NCBI GenBank assembly: GCA_019694465.1
Contig: JAIBBV010000003.1
Coordinates: 34,611-98,610 of the forward strand
Length of the DNA stretch: 64,000 nt
Reading direction: 5' to 3'
Source of the DNA: Oligoflexia bacterium
GTDB taxonomy: Bacteria; Bdellovibrionota_C; UBA2361; JAFLCA01
Numbering within the stretch: the first letter of the stretch is position 1; each line of letters opens with the position of its first letter. Made by a program: the position numbers and the translations under genes. Shown in pieces: positions 1 through 8,905 of the stretch. Under the pieces are notes generated by a model, which searched no databases, was not told the origin of the DNA, and saw nothing but the letters and a program-made list of their open reading frames with translations.

Positions 1-711
1 CGTGCACGTGTGCTGCGTGACGAGCGGCCATTTAACTACTCACGTTTAAACAACTTGGCGGCGCGTCAGGCGCGTGGGGAGGTTTTGGCTTTTCTAAATA
101 ATGACTTAGAGGTCATCACCCCGGGCTGGCTGCGCGAAATGCTAGCGCTTTTATTACGCCCAGGCATTGGCGCAGTGGGTGCGCGCTTACTTTACCCCAG
201 TGAATTATTGCAGCATGCTGGTGTAATCATGGGCATTAATGGGGTGGCAGGGCATAACCATAAGGGGATTGAACGCTACAACCCAGGCTATTGGAACCGT
301 GCCATTTTAACCCAAAATCTATCTGGAGTGACTGCTGCCTGCATGCTGATTAGACGCGAGGCTTTTGAAACTGTTGGCGGGTTTGATGAGGGGACACTGG
401 CCGTCGCGTTTAACGATGTCGATCTGTGCCTCAAGCTGCGCTCGCGTGGCTATAAAATCACTTATACTCCCTATGCTGAGTTATACCATTATGAGTCTGT
501 CAGCCGCGGCTATGAGACTACCCCCGAGAAGTTTGTGCGCTTTGAAGGGGAAGTTGAAACGATGAAGCAGCGCTGGGGGGCTGTCCTCGATAAGGACCCA
601 TATTATAGCCCGAATTTAACGCTTTTAAATGAAGACTTTGGAATGGCTTTTCCACCACGAGTGAAAAAGCCATGGACTGGGCTTGCCAGGTCTGGGGATA
701 GTCGAAAATAA
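1..711 (+). CDS. Glycosyltransferase family 2, C-terminal part (5' end outside window)
   Basis: The frame is open to the first base, so the gene starts upstream of the window. The visible part matches the second half of a GT-A fold family 2 transferase of the rhamnosyl/surface-polysaccharide type: an NNDLEV motif near residue 33 (acceptor/metal loop), GFDEG followed by [14 protein letters not shown] (the usual C-terminal catalytic motif with acidic residues) and a YHYES motif. Such enzymes move a sugar from a nucleotide-sugar donor to a lipid-linked or O-antigen acceptor at the inner membrane. It is followed 22 bases later by a second family 2 transferase in the same direction, so it probably belongs to a surface-glycan operon. 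Donor and acceptor cannot be told from sequence. Confidence 0.85.
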   Translation, partial: RARVLRDERPFNYSRLNNLAARQARGEVLAFLNNDLEVITPGWLREMLALLLRPGIGAVGARLLYPSELLQHAGVIMGINGVAGHNHKGIERYNPGYWNRAILTQNLSGVTAACMLIRREAFETVGGFDEGTLAVAFNDVDLCLKLRSRGYKITYTPYAELYHYESVSRGYETTPEKFVRFEGEVETMKQRWGAVLDKDPYYSPNLTLLNEDFGMAFPPRVKKPWTGLARSGDSRK

Positions 712-733
712 TGGGTCGCATCACGAGGCAGGC

Positions 734-1429
734 ATGAAACTCACGATAGTAATTCCTTGTTATAACGAGAAGGAGACCATCCAGAATATAGTCAACGCTG
801 TAAAGGCTGCTCCTGTGCCAGATAAGGAAATTATTATTGTTGACGATTTCTCAACTGATGGCACTCGCGCTCTTTTGCAAGCCGAAATAGAAAAGCAAGT
901 TGATAAGGTGATTTATCACCAGGTCAATCAGGGTAAGGGCGCCGCTTTGCGTACTGGGTTTCGCGAGGCCAGTGGAGATGTTGTGGTCGTTCAGGATGCC
1001 GACCTGGAATATGATCCGCAGGAATATCCAAAGCTGATGGAACCGATCAGCAAGGGCAGGGCTGATGTCGTTTTCGGGTCGCGCTTCATGGGTGCACAGG
1101 CCCATCGCGTTGTGTACTTCTGGCACATGGTAGGGAATAAGTTCCTGACATTAATGTCTAATATGTTCACCAACATCAATCTCACAGATATGGAAACATG
1201 CTACAAAATGTTTCGCCGTGAGATAATCCAGTCCATAACAATTGAAGAAGATAGATTCGGCTTTGAGCCTGAAATAACGGCCAAGGTTGCGCGTAAGGGC
1301 TGTCGTATTTATGAAGTGGGGATCTCGTATTACGGCAGGACGTATGCTGAAGGTAAGAAGATTGGATGGCGTGATGGGTTTCGAGCTATTTATGCAATTT
1401 TGAAATATAACTTGCGTCCCCAATTATAA
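734..1429 (+). CDS. Family 2 glycosyltransferase, dolichol-phosphate-mannose-synthase-like
   Basis: A 231-residue protein starting with the hydrophobic strand TIVIPCYNE. It has the [11 protein letters not shown] motif (DxD-type metal/nucleotide-sugar site), GSRFMG, and a [18 protein letters not shown] segment typical of DPM1/polyprenyl-phosphate glycosyltransferases. I chose the ATG at 734 rather than the earlier in-frame ATG at 683 because GAGG lies 5 bases upstream and family members begin at this strand; the longer version would overlap the preceding gene. No C-terminal membrane segments are present, unlike GtrB-type members. It likely makes a polyprenyl-phosphate sugar from a nucleotide sugar on the cytoplasmic face. 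Neighbouring genes make polyprenyl-phosphate pentose donors, consistent with a lipid-linked glycan pathway. Confidence 0.88.
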   Translation: MKLTIVIPCYNEKETIQNIVNAVKAAPVPDKEIIIVDDFSTDGTRALLQAEIEKQVDKVIYHQVNQGKGAALRTGFREASGDVVVVQDADLEYDPQEYPKLMEPISKGRADVVFGSRFMGAQAHRVVYFWHMVGNKFLTLMSNMFTNINLTDMETCYKMFRREIIQSITIEEDRFGFEPEITAKVARKGCRIYEVGISYYGRTYAEGKKIGWRDGFRAIYAILKYNLRPQL

Positions 1430-1446
1430 GAAAATATCGAAGTTAC

Positions 1447-2901
1447 ATGAGCGAATTCTCGGAACGAAAAACTAGCCACTCACAACGTCCGTTGTGTGTG
1501 GATTTAGACGGTACTCTGATCCATACGGACATGCTGTTTGAGTCCTTGTTCGGAGTACTAAAGACTAGTCCGCTTAAGTTGCTCACACTTCCCTTCGTGC
1601 TGTTGCGTGGACGGGCCAGGCTAAAGCGGGAGCTGGCTAGTAGTTATCAATTTGATCCAAGTCTACTCCCATATCGTGAAGATTTGCTGACTTTTATCCG
1701 CAATGAACGTGCCCAAGGTCGGCCAATATACTTATCCACTGCCTCTGATCAGCTAATCGCTGCTAAGATCGCTGAGCACGTGGGAGTTTTTGACGGCGTT
1801 CTTGCTAGTGATGGGAGCCGCAATAATAAGGCGGCCTCTAAGGCTGAGGCGCTTGCCCAGCAGTTTGGAGAGCGTGGCTTTGATTATGCCGGTGATTCGC
1901 GCGCTGACCTATCAGTCTGGCGTCGCGCGGAAGGGGCTGTGTTAGTAGGTGATGCCAATAGACACTCATCCGCACAGGTTGAGGAGCAGCGCATTGTGGG
2001 CAGGTTTCCGAACCCGCCGCGGCGAGTCGCCAAGACTGTGCTGAAGGCAATCCGCGTCCATCAGTGGGTCAAAAATCTGTTGCTCTTCTTGCCTCTAATT
2101 CTAGCTCATCGTGCCGCTGATGCCTTGCCTCTTTCGCATGTCTTGGTTGGCTTCTTCTCGTTTTGTTTCTGTTCTTCCAGCGTTTACGTGCTTAATGATT
2201 TGCTGGATTTAGAATCAGATCGCCACCATCATTCTAAACGAAATCGGCCTTTCGCTAGCGGTGTGCTTTCGATCGGCTTTGGTCTAGTGGCAGTGCCCAG
2301 TCTATTACTGTCTAGTCTGGCGCTGGCGCTGCTAATTCCCCCGCAGTTCTTAGCTGTGCTAGCGGGCTACTTTGCAGTGACATTGGCGTACTCATTGAGA
2401 CTCAAGCAAATTGTTTTGGTGGATATATTGACACTAGCTGCTTTGTACACTGTGCGAATTATTGCAGGTGGGGCTGCCGCGGGAGTAGCTGTGTCAGAGT
2501 GGTTGCTAGCCTTCTCTATGTTTTTCTTCATGAGTTTGGCCTGCGTAAAGCGCTACTCTGAGCTGCTTATATTGCGACAGCATAATAAGCAGGAGGCTAA
2601 GGGGCGTGGTTATGTCGCCTCAGACCTGGAGCAGATTGGACAGTTCGGCTCAGCAGCTGGGTATCTCTCGGTCCTAGTTCTTGCTCTATATGTAAATAGC
2701 CACGATGTTAGCGCTTTGTACTCGCGACCACAGGTGCTTTGGCTTGTTTGCCCCTTGCTCCTGTATTGGATCAGTAGAATTTGGCTAATCGCCCACCGCG
2801 GCAAGCTGCATGAAGATCCGATAGTATTTGCAATCCACGATAAGGTCAGTTACGTGGTCGGACTACTGGCTGTGTTTATTATGATTGCGGCCATCCAATG
2901 A
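1447..2901 (+). CDS. HAD phosphatase-UbiA prenyltransferase fusion (DPPR synthase-like)
   Basis: A 484-residue two-domain protein. Residues about 15-180 form a HAD domain: CVDLDGT (nucleophile Asp at about 19), STASD (motif II), an NNKAASKAEAL lysine region and YAGDSRADLSVW (motif IV). Residues about 200-480 form a multi-pass UbiA-type prenyltransferase with NDLLDLESDRHHHSKRNRP starting near residue 250, the polyprenyl-/pyrophosphate-Mg site. UbiA relatives next to DprE genes transfer phosphoribose from PRPP to decaprenyl phosphate, and a separate phosphatase then removes the 5-phosphate. I infer that the HAD domain here may supply that second step. The stop overlaps the next start (ATGA), so it is translationally coupled to the DprE1-like gene. 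Confidence 0.88.
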   Translation: MSEFSERKTSHSQRPLCVDLDGTLIHTDMLFESLFGVLKTSPLKLLTLPFVLLRGRARLKRELASSYQFDPSLLPYREDLLTFIRNERAQGRPIYLSTASDQLIAAKIAEHVGVFDGVLASDGSRNNKAASKAEALAQQFGERGFDYAGDSRADLSVWRRAEGAVLVGDANRHSSAQVEEQRIVGRFPNPPRRVAKTVLKAIRVHQWVKNLLLFLPLILAHRAADALPLSHVLVGFFSFCFCSSSVYVLNDLLDLESDRHHHSKRNRPFASGVLSIGFGLVAVPSLLLSSLALALLIPPQFLAVLAGYFAVTLAYSLRLKQIVLVDILTLAALYTVRIIAGGAAAGVAVSEWLLAFSMFFFMSLACVKRYSELLILRQHNKQEAKGRGYVASDLEQIGQFGSAAGYLSVLVLALYVNSHDVSALYSRPQVLWLVCPLLLYWISRIWLIAHRGKLHEDPIVFAIHDKVSYVVGLLAVFIMIAAIQ

Positions 2902-4199
2902 GCTACGGTGAGTCGTGGGGGCGTTACCCCAAAACAAATTCTACTCTTCACCCAGTGCAATGGCTACACGAGCCAATTAAATTCGAATCCGACAAGCGCT
3001 ATTTGCCATACGGGCAGGGGCGTAGCTATGGAGACTGTTGCTTAAATGATGCGGGTGTACTGCTAACAACAAATGGCCTTAGTCGTATAATTTCTTTTGA
3101 TCGCCAGACCGGCGTTTTGCGCTGCGAAGCGGGGCTTACGATTGATGAAGTGCTGAGAGTGATCGTGCCGGCTGGGTGGTTTGTGCCAGTTACTCCAGGT
3201 ACACGCTTTGTGTCTATAGGTGGGGCCATAGCTAATGATGTGCATGGCAAGAACCACCATACTTCGGGGACGTTCGGTCGACATGTTCTTGCGTTTGAAC
3301 TACTGCGCAGCAGTGGTGAGCGTTTGTTATGTTCGCCGCAGCAAAATACTGAGCTTTTTCGTGCTAGCATAGCGGGCTTGGGCCTGACAGGCTTGATTAC
3401 CTGGGCCGAGATACAGCTTAAGCCCATCAAGAATGCTGGAATTGAGATGGAGTCGGTCCGCTTTTCAGACTTGGAGGAGTTCTTTCAGATATCTGGTGGC
3501 TCAGAGAAGGATTTTGAGTACACCGTAGCTTGGCTGGATTGTGTATCGAGTGGATCTGCCTTTGGGCGGGGCATTTTTATGCGCGGCAATCACAGCGCAG
3601 CTGACGCTAAGCAGTGCAGAGCCTCTCGTCTTAAGTTAGCTGTCCCCGTCGACGCTCCGGGCTTTGCCCTAAATCGCTGGACAGTACAGGCCTTTAATTC
3701 CTGCTACTACAATAAGCAGCGCCAAAAGTCTGTGCGTTCGCTTGTACATTATGAGCCGTTTTTTTACCCGCTCGATGCAGTATTAGATTGGAACAGAATT
3801 TATGGCAGGCGAGGTTTCTTCCAGTTTCAATGTGTGTTGCCACCGACTGCTGGCAAGACTGCCTTAAGCGATATGTTGCGTGAGATCGTGGCTTCAGGTA
3901 ACGGATCTTTCCTTGCCGTCCTAAAGGAGTTCGGCGATCTACCTTCGCCAGGAATGATGTCATTCCCTCGACCAGGGGTAACTCTATGCCTCGACTTCGC
4001 AAACCATGGGGAAAAGACGGCCTGTATGATGAAGCGCTTGGATGCCATGACCCGTGAATTCGGGGGCGCTATGTATCCGGCTAAAGATGCTTGGATGACG
4101 GCTGACAACTTCAGGCGTTACTTTCCCTGCTGGCAGGAGTTTAGTAAGTTTATAGACCCGGCGTTTTCTTCAAGTTTTTGGCGTCGGGTTAGCGCTTAA
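2898..4199 (+). CDS. dprE1: FAD-dependent decaprenylphosphoryl-ribose 2'-oxidase-like (DprE1)
   Basis: A 433-residue VAO/PCMH-type flavoprotein. The N-terminal FAD domain has YGQGRSYGD (near 35-45), PGTRFVSIGGAIANDVHGK (FAD loop) and GTFGRHV, as in mycobacterial DprE1. The C-terminal substrate domain has VTLCLDF, with Cys at residue 364 matching the position of M. tuberculosis Cys387, and PAKDAWMT, matching the AKDSR segment with the active-site Lys. The family oxidises the 2-OH of polyprenyl-phosphoryl-ribose to the 2-keto form; DprE2 then reduces it to the arabinose epimer. It lies between the UbiA-type gene (4-base overlap) and the DprE2-like gene. Membership is clear; substrate identity is inferred from context. 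Confidence 0.88.
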   Translation: MSYGESWGRYPKTNSTLHPVQWLHEPIKFESDKRYLPYGQGRSYGDCCLNDAGVLLTTNGLSRIISFDRQTGVLRCEAGLTIDEVLRVIVPAGWFVPVTPGTRFVSIGGAIANDVHGKNHHTSGTFGRHVLAFELLRSSGERLLCSPQQNTELFRASIAGLGLTGLITWAEIQLKPIKNAGIEMESVRFSDLEEFFQISGGSEKDFEYTVAWLDCVSSGSAFGRGIFMRGNHSAADAKQCRASRLKLAVPVDAPGFALNRWTVQAFNSCYYNKQRQKSVRSLVHYEPFFYPLDAVLDWNRIYGRRGFFQFQCVLPPTAGKTALSDMLREIVASGNGSFLAVLKEFGDLPSPGMMSFPRPGVTLCLDFANHGEKTACMMKRLDAMTREFGGAMYPAKDAWMTADNFRRYFPCWQEFSKFIDPAFSSSFWRRVSA

Positions 4200-4210
4200 G
4201 GGGGAATGAC

Positions 4211-4948
4211 ATGCAGCATGTTCTGATCATAGGGGCTACGTCCGGCATGGCCATGGAGGTTGCCAAGCTTTATGCGGAACGTAAGTGTCGCCTTTTTCTG
4301 GTTGCCCGCAACTCCGAGAAGTTAGCCGCCGTAGAATCTGATCTTAAGGCACGTGGCGCTGAGAGCGTGGCCGCGCAGGTCGTCAATCTTGACGAGACTG
4401 ATAAACACCCGGCGCTTGTTGCGGCAGCAAGGGACTTTCTTGGGCAGTTAGATGTAGTACTAATCGCGCACGGAGTTTTTCCAGAGCAAGCGAAGTGTGA
4501 ATCTGACTATCGCCTAACCGAATCTGTGTTGCGAACAAATTTACTGAGCCCCATCTCCCTGTGTACGCATCTGGCAAATGTCATGCAAGCCCAGGGTGGT
4601 GGCACTTTGGCTGTAATTAGCTCGGTGGCTGGGGATCGGGGTCGGCAGAGTAATTATGTGTACGGAAGTTCTAAGGCCGGGTTAAGTGCCTTTTTGTCCG
4701 GCTTGCGGGCGCGCCTGGCACCAAGGGGTGTGAACGTTATTACGATTAAGCCGGGCTTTGTCGATACCGCAATGACCGCTGCCATTAAGAAGGGGCCTTT
4801 ATTCGCTTCGGCTGCCAACGCTGCTGCTGGTATTGTCAGAGCCATAGATGCGCGCCGCTCGATCGCCTATGTGCCCTGGTTCTGGTGGGGAATTATGCTG
4901 ATTATCAAGCATATTCCAGAAGTAATTTTCAAGCGGCTTAAATTTTAA
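4211..4948 (+). CDS. dprE2: Short-chain dehydrogenase, DprE2-like keto-ribose reductase
   Basis: A 245-residue classical SDR with the nucleotide-binding GATSGMA loop at about 8-14, an IAHG segment in place of NNAG, ISSVAGDRG with the catalytic Ser, and Tyr151-x3-Lys155 (YGSSK). The C-terminus has a hydrophobic helix (FWWGIMLIIKHIPEVIF), as in DprE2 proteins, suggesting membrane association. A strong GGGGG ribosome site precedes the ATG. It follows the DprE1-like oxidase after 11 bases, so the pair is predicted to carry out the two-step epimerisation of polyprenyl-phosphoryl-ribose to arabinose using NAD(P)H. Many SDRs look alike, so the assignment rests on gene order and the C-terminal helix. 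Confidence 0.84.
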   Translation: MQHVLIIGATSGMAMEVAKLYAERKCRLFLVARNSEKLAAVESDLKARGAESVAAQVVNLDETDKHPALVAAARDFLGQLDVVLIAHGVFPEQAKCESDYRLTESVLRTNLLSPISLCTHLANVMQAQGGGTLAVISSVAGDRGRQSNYVYGSSKAGLSAFLSGLRARLAPRGVNVITIKPGFVDTAMTAAIKKGPLFASAANAAAGIVRAIDARRSIAYVPWFWWGIMLIIKHIPEVIFKRLKF

Positions 4949-4957
4949 GGCTGACAG

Positions 4958-5890
4958 ATGGATTCTCGCTTCAAGTCATTGCTTTTGGGCTCTGTCTTGT
5001 GTTGCTTGGCAGGCTGCGCCATGCCGAGTCGAGCAAGCCGGGCAGGTGAGCTTGATGCGGGTTTTGTGACTCAGCGGGAATTAGATGCGGTATCTTTAGC
5101 GCGCCAGGCGATGGCGGCATTTTCTAAATCGCAGTTTGTTGATGCTGAGCTATTACTGCGACAGTCTTTATATCTCTATCCGAAGGCGCCCAGCGTAGAG
5201 GCAAATTTGGCCACTGTTTTGCGAGCGGCAGGGAATTTCTCGGAGTCAGAGCAAATTTTAGACGGACTCCTACGACGCTATCCGAATCAGGCAGAATATC
5301 AGGAGTTATTGGCGCGCTTACGCTATGAGCAGTCAGACTATGAACAGGCGCGCATCCTTTATTCCAGGCTTTTGGTGGCAGCTCAGCAGGTTAATGATGC
5401 TCCCAAAGTGGCACGACTAGCGCGTACGTTATCCGGAATTGCATTTCGCCAAGGCGACGAGGAGGCAGCAATTTGCTACTCCCAGGACGCTTTGAATGCT
5501 AAGTCTGACCCGGAGGAATTTGCCAGGCACGCGCGACTACTATTGGCGCACGAGAGGCCAGCTGCAGCCAGCGCATTTTTAGAAGCCAAGATGGCTGAGC
5601 CTGGTGTTCCAGATACTCCCGATCTTTTGTATCTGGTCAGCCTTTCATATTTTGCGCGTGGAGACTTGAGCAAAGCTCGTGCATACGAAGAGCGCTTGCG
5701 AGAGTTTAGACTTGGAGACAACGCAAATCGCACCGAGATTTTAGCCCTTCGTGCAATCCTAGCGCCAAATGATGCTGGCTTGAGTAATTCGCTTGAGCAG
5801 ACCGGTGAACTTTTGGCGAAGCAGTCATTGCCCCCAGAACACAGAGTATCTTTGCCTTATTCTTTTGTGGAAGCGGTACAAACTCGTTGA
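4958..5890 (+). CDS. TPR-repeat lipoprotein
   Basis: A 310-residue protein with a lipoprotein signal peptide (n-region SRFK, hydrophobic stretch, lipobox LAGC with Cys20). The mature part consists of helical TPR-like repeats from about residue 40 to 260 (patterns such as FVDAELLLRQSLYLYP, FSESEQILDGLLRRYP and YEQARILYSRLL). It is probably anchored in the outer or inner membrane facing the periplasm, where TPRs act as assembly scaffolds. It starts 9 bases after the DprE2-like gene with AAGG upstream, so it is likely co-transcribed with the glycan genes and may help assembly or export of the glycan. That role is inference only. Confidence 0.75.
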   Translation: MDSRFKSLLLGSVLCCLAGCAMPSRASRAGELDAGFVTQRELDAVSLARQAMAAFSKSQFVDAELLLRQSLYLYPKAPSVEANLATVLRAAGNFSESEQILDGLLRRYPNQAEYQELLARLRYEQSDYEQARILYSRLLVAAQQVNDAPKVARLARTLSGIAFRQGDEEAAICYSQDALNAKSDPEEFARHARLLLAHERPAAASAFLEAKMAEPGVPDTPDLLYLVSLSYFARGDLSKARAYEERLREFRLGDNANRTEILALRAILAPNDAGLSNSLEQTGELLAKQSLPPEHRVSLPYSFVEAVQTR

Positions 5891-5903
5891 GCTGAGTTTG
5901 AAT

Positions 5904-7442
5904 TCAACGTCTTTTCCAAATTTCCCAAGTAACATGTGACTTTAACAGATCTTGGGCGGCCACCGACTTAATCAATTCATAGTTGGTATGTACCAAATTT
6001 AGAAGCGCTGTATTGGCTTCCGACTCAAGTAGTGGTGATCGGTCGCGCCAGTATAGTACCACAAAAGTTGGCGGTTGCTGGCTTAGGCCTTGTTTGAATT
6101 CTGCCAAGTATTTGGGATCCACATGGCGAGCGCGATCGGCAGAATACTTGATCTCAGAGTCTGGCTGAATAAATAGAGTATTGGCTTGTCGGTAGGCGGC
6201 GGTCTTTTGTAAAGCCGCGTAAATATCTAAGCGATACCCCCAAACCAGCAAAGTATCTTTATCTGCCATTTGCTGTCGAAGCTCCGCTAGCACCTGTTCA
6301 CGCCCATCGCCCTGGTTTTCGGTGAGGGCTGGGTCCTTTCTTAACTCCAAGCTGTCCTGCAGGGCGACGAAGGTTGTAATGAAGGGAGCGAGTATGAGCA
6401 GGGGCATAAGGCGTGCACGTAGAGCACTGAATGCCTGTGGTAGAAAGGCCGTGCACAGCGCTAAGAAAGGATGCCAGGTTAAAAGATAATGTGGAAAATC
6501 TCGCGAACCAACAAATGGCATCGGTAGTAGCGCCAGGCCAGATAGGAGTATGAGCATATACTCGCCATTGCTTTTATTGTGTTTAATGGTACGCACTAAC
6601 CCGAGTAGTCCGATTAACCCTAGCAGTAGCATGGTTGGGGTGGCGAAAATTAAGTGCCTATGCGCGTAGGTGCCTATCGCTAGCATTTGGAAAATAGTTA
6701 GGCTGCCGGCCCGAAATTCTTTGGGGAAGCGCCAAGTTTGATCTACAAAGTCAGACCAAACCCCATTTGTGACTAGCCAATAAATGGCTGCCAGCGCCGG
6801 GAGCGTATAGCAAAGCATTAGAATTATGGTGCGTCGCATCGAGCGCCTCGGCAGCATCCAAACTAGCAGCGCTGGAATTAGGGCTAAAAAAAGGCAGCGT
6901 TGATCAATTAAAAGGGCAGCGCCCGCCGTTAATGAACTCAATAGGGCGAAAAATAAATTGTTGCGTTGTAGCGCAAGTTGAGCGAGCAGAAGCGTAAAAA
7001 CAAAGAAAAGATTGATCTGAAACTGCTGATAAAATCCAAAATTAAAAGGCTCACGTGCTGAAATATATAAGCAAGCTACACCCAGAGCTGGAATTGCCGA
7101 TACCCAACGCCGGCTAATCAAATACAAGCCCCAGGCAGTGGCGGTCTGATGTAGTAGCGCAAGTATCGCAAGTAGGTTCTCGCTGAACCCCAGCAATTTG
7201 GCTGTCCAGTAAAAGGGCAGGGCATAGCCCAAAAAATGGTGACTAACATCGTCGCGGTACCACAGCTGTCCCTTTAGAAGACTAAGTGCGTGGTAGAGAG
7301 TCTCACCATCATCTAAAAATAGTATGCCATGTGCGCGAAAAGGGATGCGTAAGGCAAAGTACAACATGCCTAAGAGCAACGCTACCCAGGCGGCTTCGGA
7401 GACGGTGACGGCTCCTGCTGTTTTATGCTTAGAAAGAGTCAT
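5904..7442 (-). CDS. Polytopic membrane glycosyltransferase, GT-C/family 39-like
   Basis: A 512-residue integral membrane protein with roughly ten hydrophobic segments. An acidic FLDDGETLYHAL motif sits in the first periplasmic loop after transmembrane segment 1, the usual place of the catalytic Asp pair in GT-C enzymes such as ArnT and protein mannosyltransferases. The C-terminal 130 residues are hydrophilic and predicted periplasmic. GT-C enzymes use polyprenyl-phosphate sugars, the donor type that the adjacent DprE-like cluster should make, so this is a candidate arabinosyl- or other polyprenyl-sugar transferase. It is convergent with that cluster and overlaps the 3' end of dnaB by 14 bases. 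Family assignment is by topology and motif. Confidence 0.7.
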   Translation of the reverse strand: MTLSKHKTAGAVTVSEAAWVALLLGMLYFALRIPFRAHGILFLDDGETLYHALSLLKGQLWYRDDVSHHFLGYALPFYWTAKLLGFSENLLAILALLHQTATAWGLYLISRRWVSAIPALGVACLYISAREPFNFGFYQQFQINLFFVFTLLLAQLALQRNNLFFALLSSLTAGAALLIDQRCLFLALIPALLVWMLPRRSMRRTIILMLCYTLPALAAIYWLVTNGVWSDFVDQTWRFPKEFRAGSLTIFQMLAIGTYAHRHLIFATPTMLLLGLIGLLGLVRTIKHNKSNGEYMLILLSGLALLPMPFVGSRDFPHYLLTWHPFLALCTAFLPQAFSALRARLMPLLILAPFITTFVALQDSLELRKDPALTENQGDGREQVLAELRQQMADKDTLLVWGYRLDIYAALQKTAAYRQANTLFIQPDSEIKYSADRARHVDPKYLAEFKQGLSQQPPTFVVLYWRDRSPLLESEANTALLNLVHTNYELIKSVAAQDLLKSHVTWEIWKRR

Positions 7443-8865
7443 TCTCTATTACTGGCACTTCGAGATCTGAATGCGCCGCTAGGTCAGCGATGTCTGCACG
7501 ATCTTCTTCAAGGTTATCGAAGCGCGTGAATTCGGCAGAGAAGGCTACGCGTACGGTGCCAATCGGACCACTGCGATGCTTGGAAATGATTAGTTCGGCT
7601 ACGCCCTTATCGGGGGACTCTTCATTATAAACTTCATCGCGGTATATGAACATGATTAGGTCGGCATCCTGTTCAATAGCGCCAGATTCGCGCAGATCAG
7701 ACATAAGTGGACGCTTGTCGGTTCGCGACTCTACAGAGCGGTTAAGCTGGGATAGGGCAAGGATTGGAATACTCAGCTCTTTGGCTAAAGCCTTAAGTGA
7801 TCTGGAGATGTCAGAAATTTCTTGCTCACGCGCGTGGGAATAAGCCGGGCTGCGCATTAGCTGTAAATAGTCCACAACAATAAGTGAAAGCGGATTCTCA
7901 AGGTGCAGGCGGCGCGCTTTGGCACGTAGCTCGGTGACTGTTATCGCAGGCGTGTCGTCGATGAATACTGGCGCATCAGCAATCCGGCTAGCCGCGTCAA
8001 CTAAACGTGGGAAGTCGCGTTCGCCTAAGTGGCCAGTGCGCACCTTGGAATTACTTACGCGCGCTTCTGAGCAAAGCATACGCAGTACAATCTGCTCTTT
8101 CGACATTTCGAGCGAAAAAATTGCGACCCCTTTTTTCTCGTGTACTCCAACCCACTGAGCCATAGAAAGGGCCAGCGATGTTTTTCCCATCGACGGTCTA
8201 GCTGCCAAAATGAACAAATCCGAAGGCTGCAATCCAGCCGTAAGCCCATCGAGCCCTCGAAACCCAGTTGGTACTCCAGTCACTGATTCCTTAGAGTCGT
8301 AGCGCTGCTCAACTAGCTTAATAGATTCAGAGACTAATTCACCAACGCGGAAGAAGGCTGGGCGTACACGATATTCGGCTACTTTGAGGAAACGCTGCTC
8401 GATGTCGTCCAGAAAATCTTCCACTTCGCCATCTACAGCAAAGGCTGATTCAATTGCTTCCGAGGCGGTGTGAATAACGCGTCGACGCAAAGACATCTCT
8501 TTAACTGTTTTGGCGTAGTAGCTGACGTGTGCGGCCGATGGCACGCTAGCCGCGAGTCGTGATAAGTTTTCAACCCCACCAGCCTCGTCGAGCAGATTCA
8601 TCTGCCTTAGTTGCTGTGAAAGAGTGATAATATCAATCGGTTCACGCTTCTCTGAAAGCGTAAGCATGGCTGTGAAAATGGCGCGATGGGCGCCGCGATA
8701 AAAATCCTCAGGGCGTATTCTTTCAAGAGCGGCATGAATGGCTTCATTGTCAACTAGAATGCCTCCGAGTACTGACTCTTCGGCCTCTAAGGAATGCGGT
8801 GGTACGCGCCCGGGAAGCTCCGGACGTGATGGTGGCGGCGCAGCTTTCTTCCTTTGGTTGTCCAT
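7429..8865 (-). CDS. dnaB: Replicative DNA helicase DnaB
   Basis: A 478-residue hexameric 5'-3' helicase that unwinds the replication fork. The N-terminal domain (about 18-120) starts with VPPHSLEAEESVLGG, characteristic of DnaB. The RecA-like domain has ARPSMGKTSLA (Walker A, about 220), an IFSLEMS motif, DYLQLM (Walker B, about 325), LALSQLNRSVE and LRESGAIEQDAD (H4, arginine finger region), ending with KHRSGPIG. No intein is present and the length is normal. The stop lies inside the start of the downstream membrane protein, so the two are co-transcribed. The N-terminal tail is short and basic/proline-rich (KKAAPPPSRP). Confidence 0.97.
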   Translation of the reverse strand: MDNQRKKAAPPPSRPELPGRVPPHSLEAEESVLGGILVDNEAIHAALERIRPEDFYRGAHRAIFTAMLTLSEKREPIDIITLSQQLRQMNLLDEAGGVENLSRLAASVPSAAHVSYYAKTVKEMSLRRRVIHTASEAIESAFAVDGEVEDFLDDIEQRFLKVAEYRVRPAFFRVGELVSESIKLVEQRYDSKESVTGVPTGFRGLDGLTAGLQPSDLFILAARPSMGKTSLALSMAQWVGVHEKKGVAIFSLEMSKEQIVLRMLCSEARVSNSKVRTGHLGERDFPRLVDAASRIADAPVFIDDTPAITVTELRAKARRLHLENPLSLIVVDYLQLMRSPAYSHAREQEISDISRSLKALAKELSIPILALSQLNRSVESRTDKRPLMSDLRESGAIEQDADLIMFIYRDEVYNEESPDKGVAELIISKHRSGPIGTVRVAFSAEFTRFDNLEEDRADIADLAAHSDLEVPVIENDSF

Positions 8866-8905
8866 AATGCAATAGTATTAGCTCTAGGCCGCAAGATGCC
8901 AGCGG

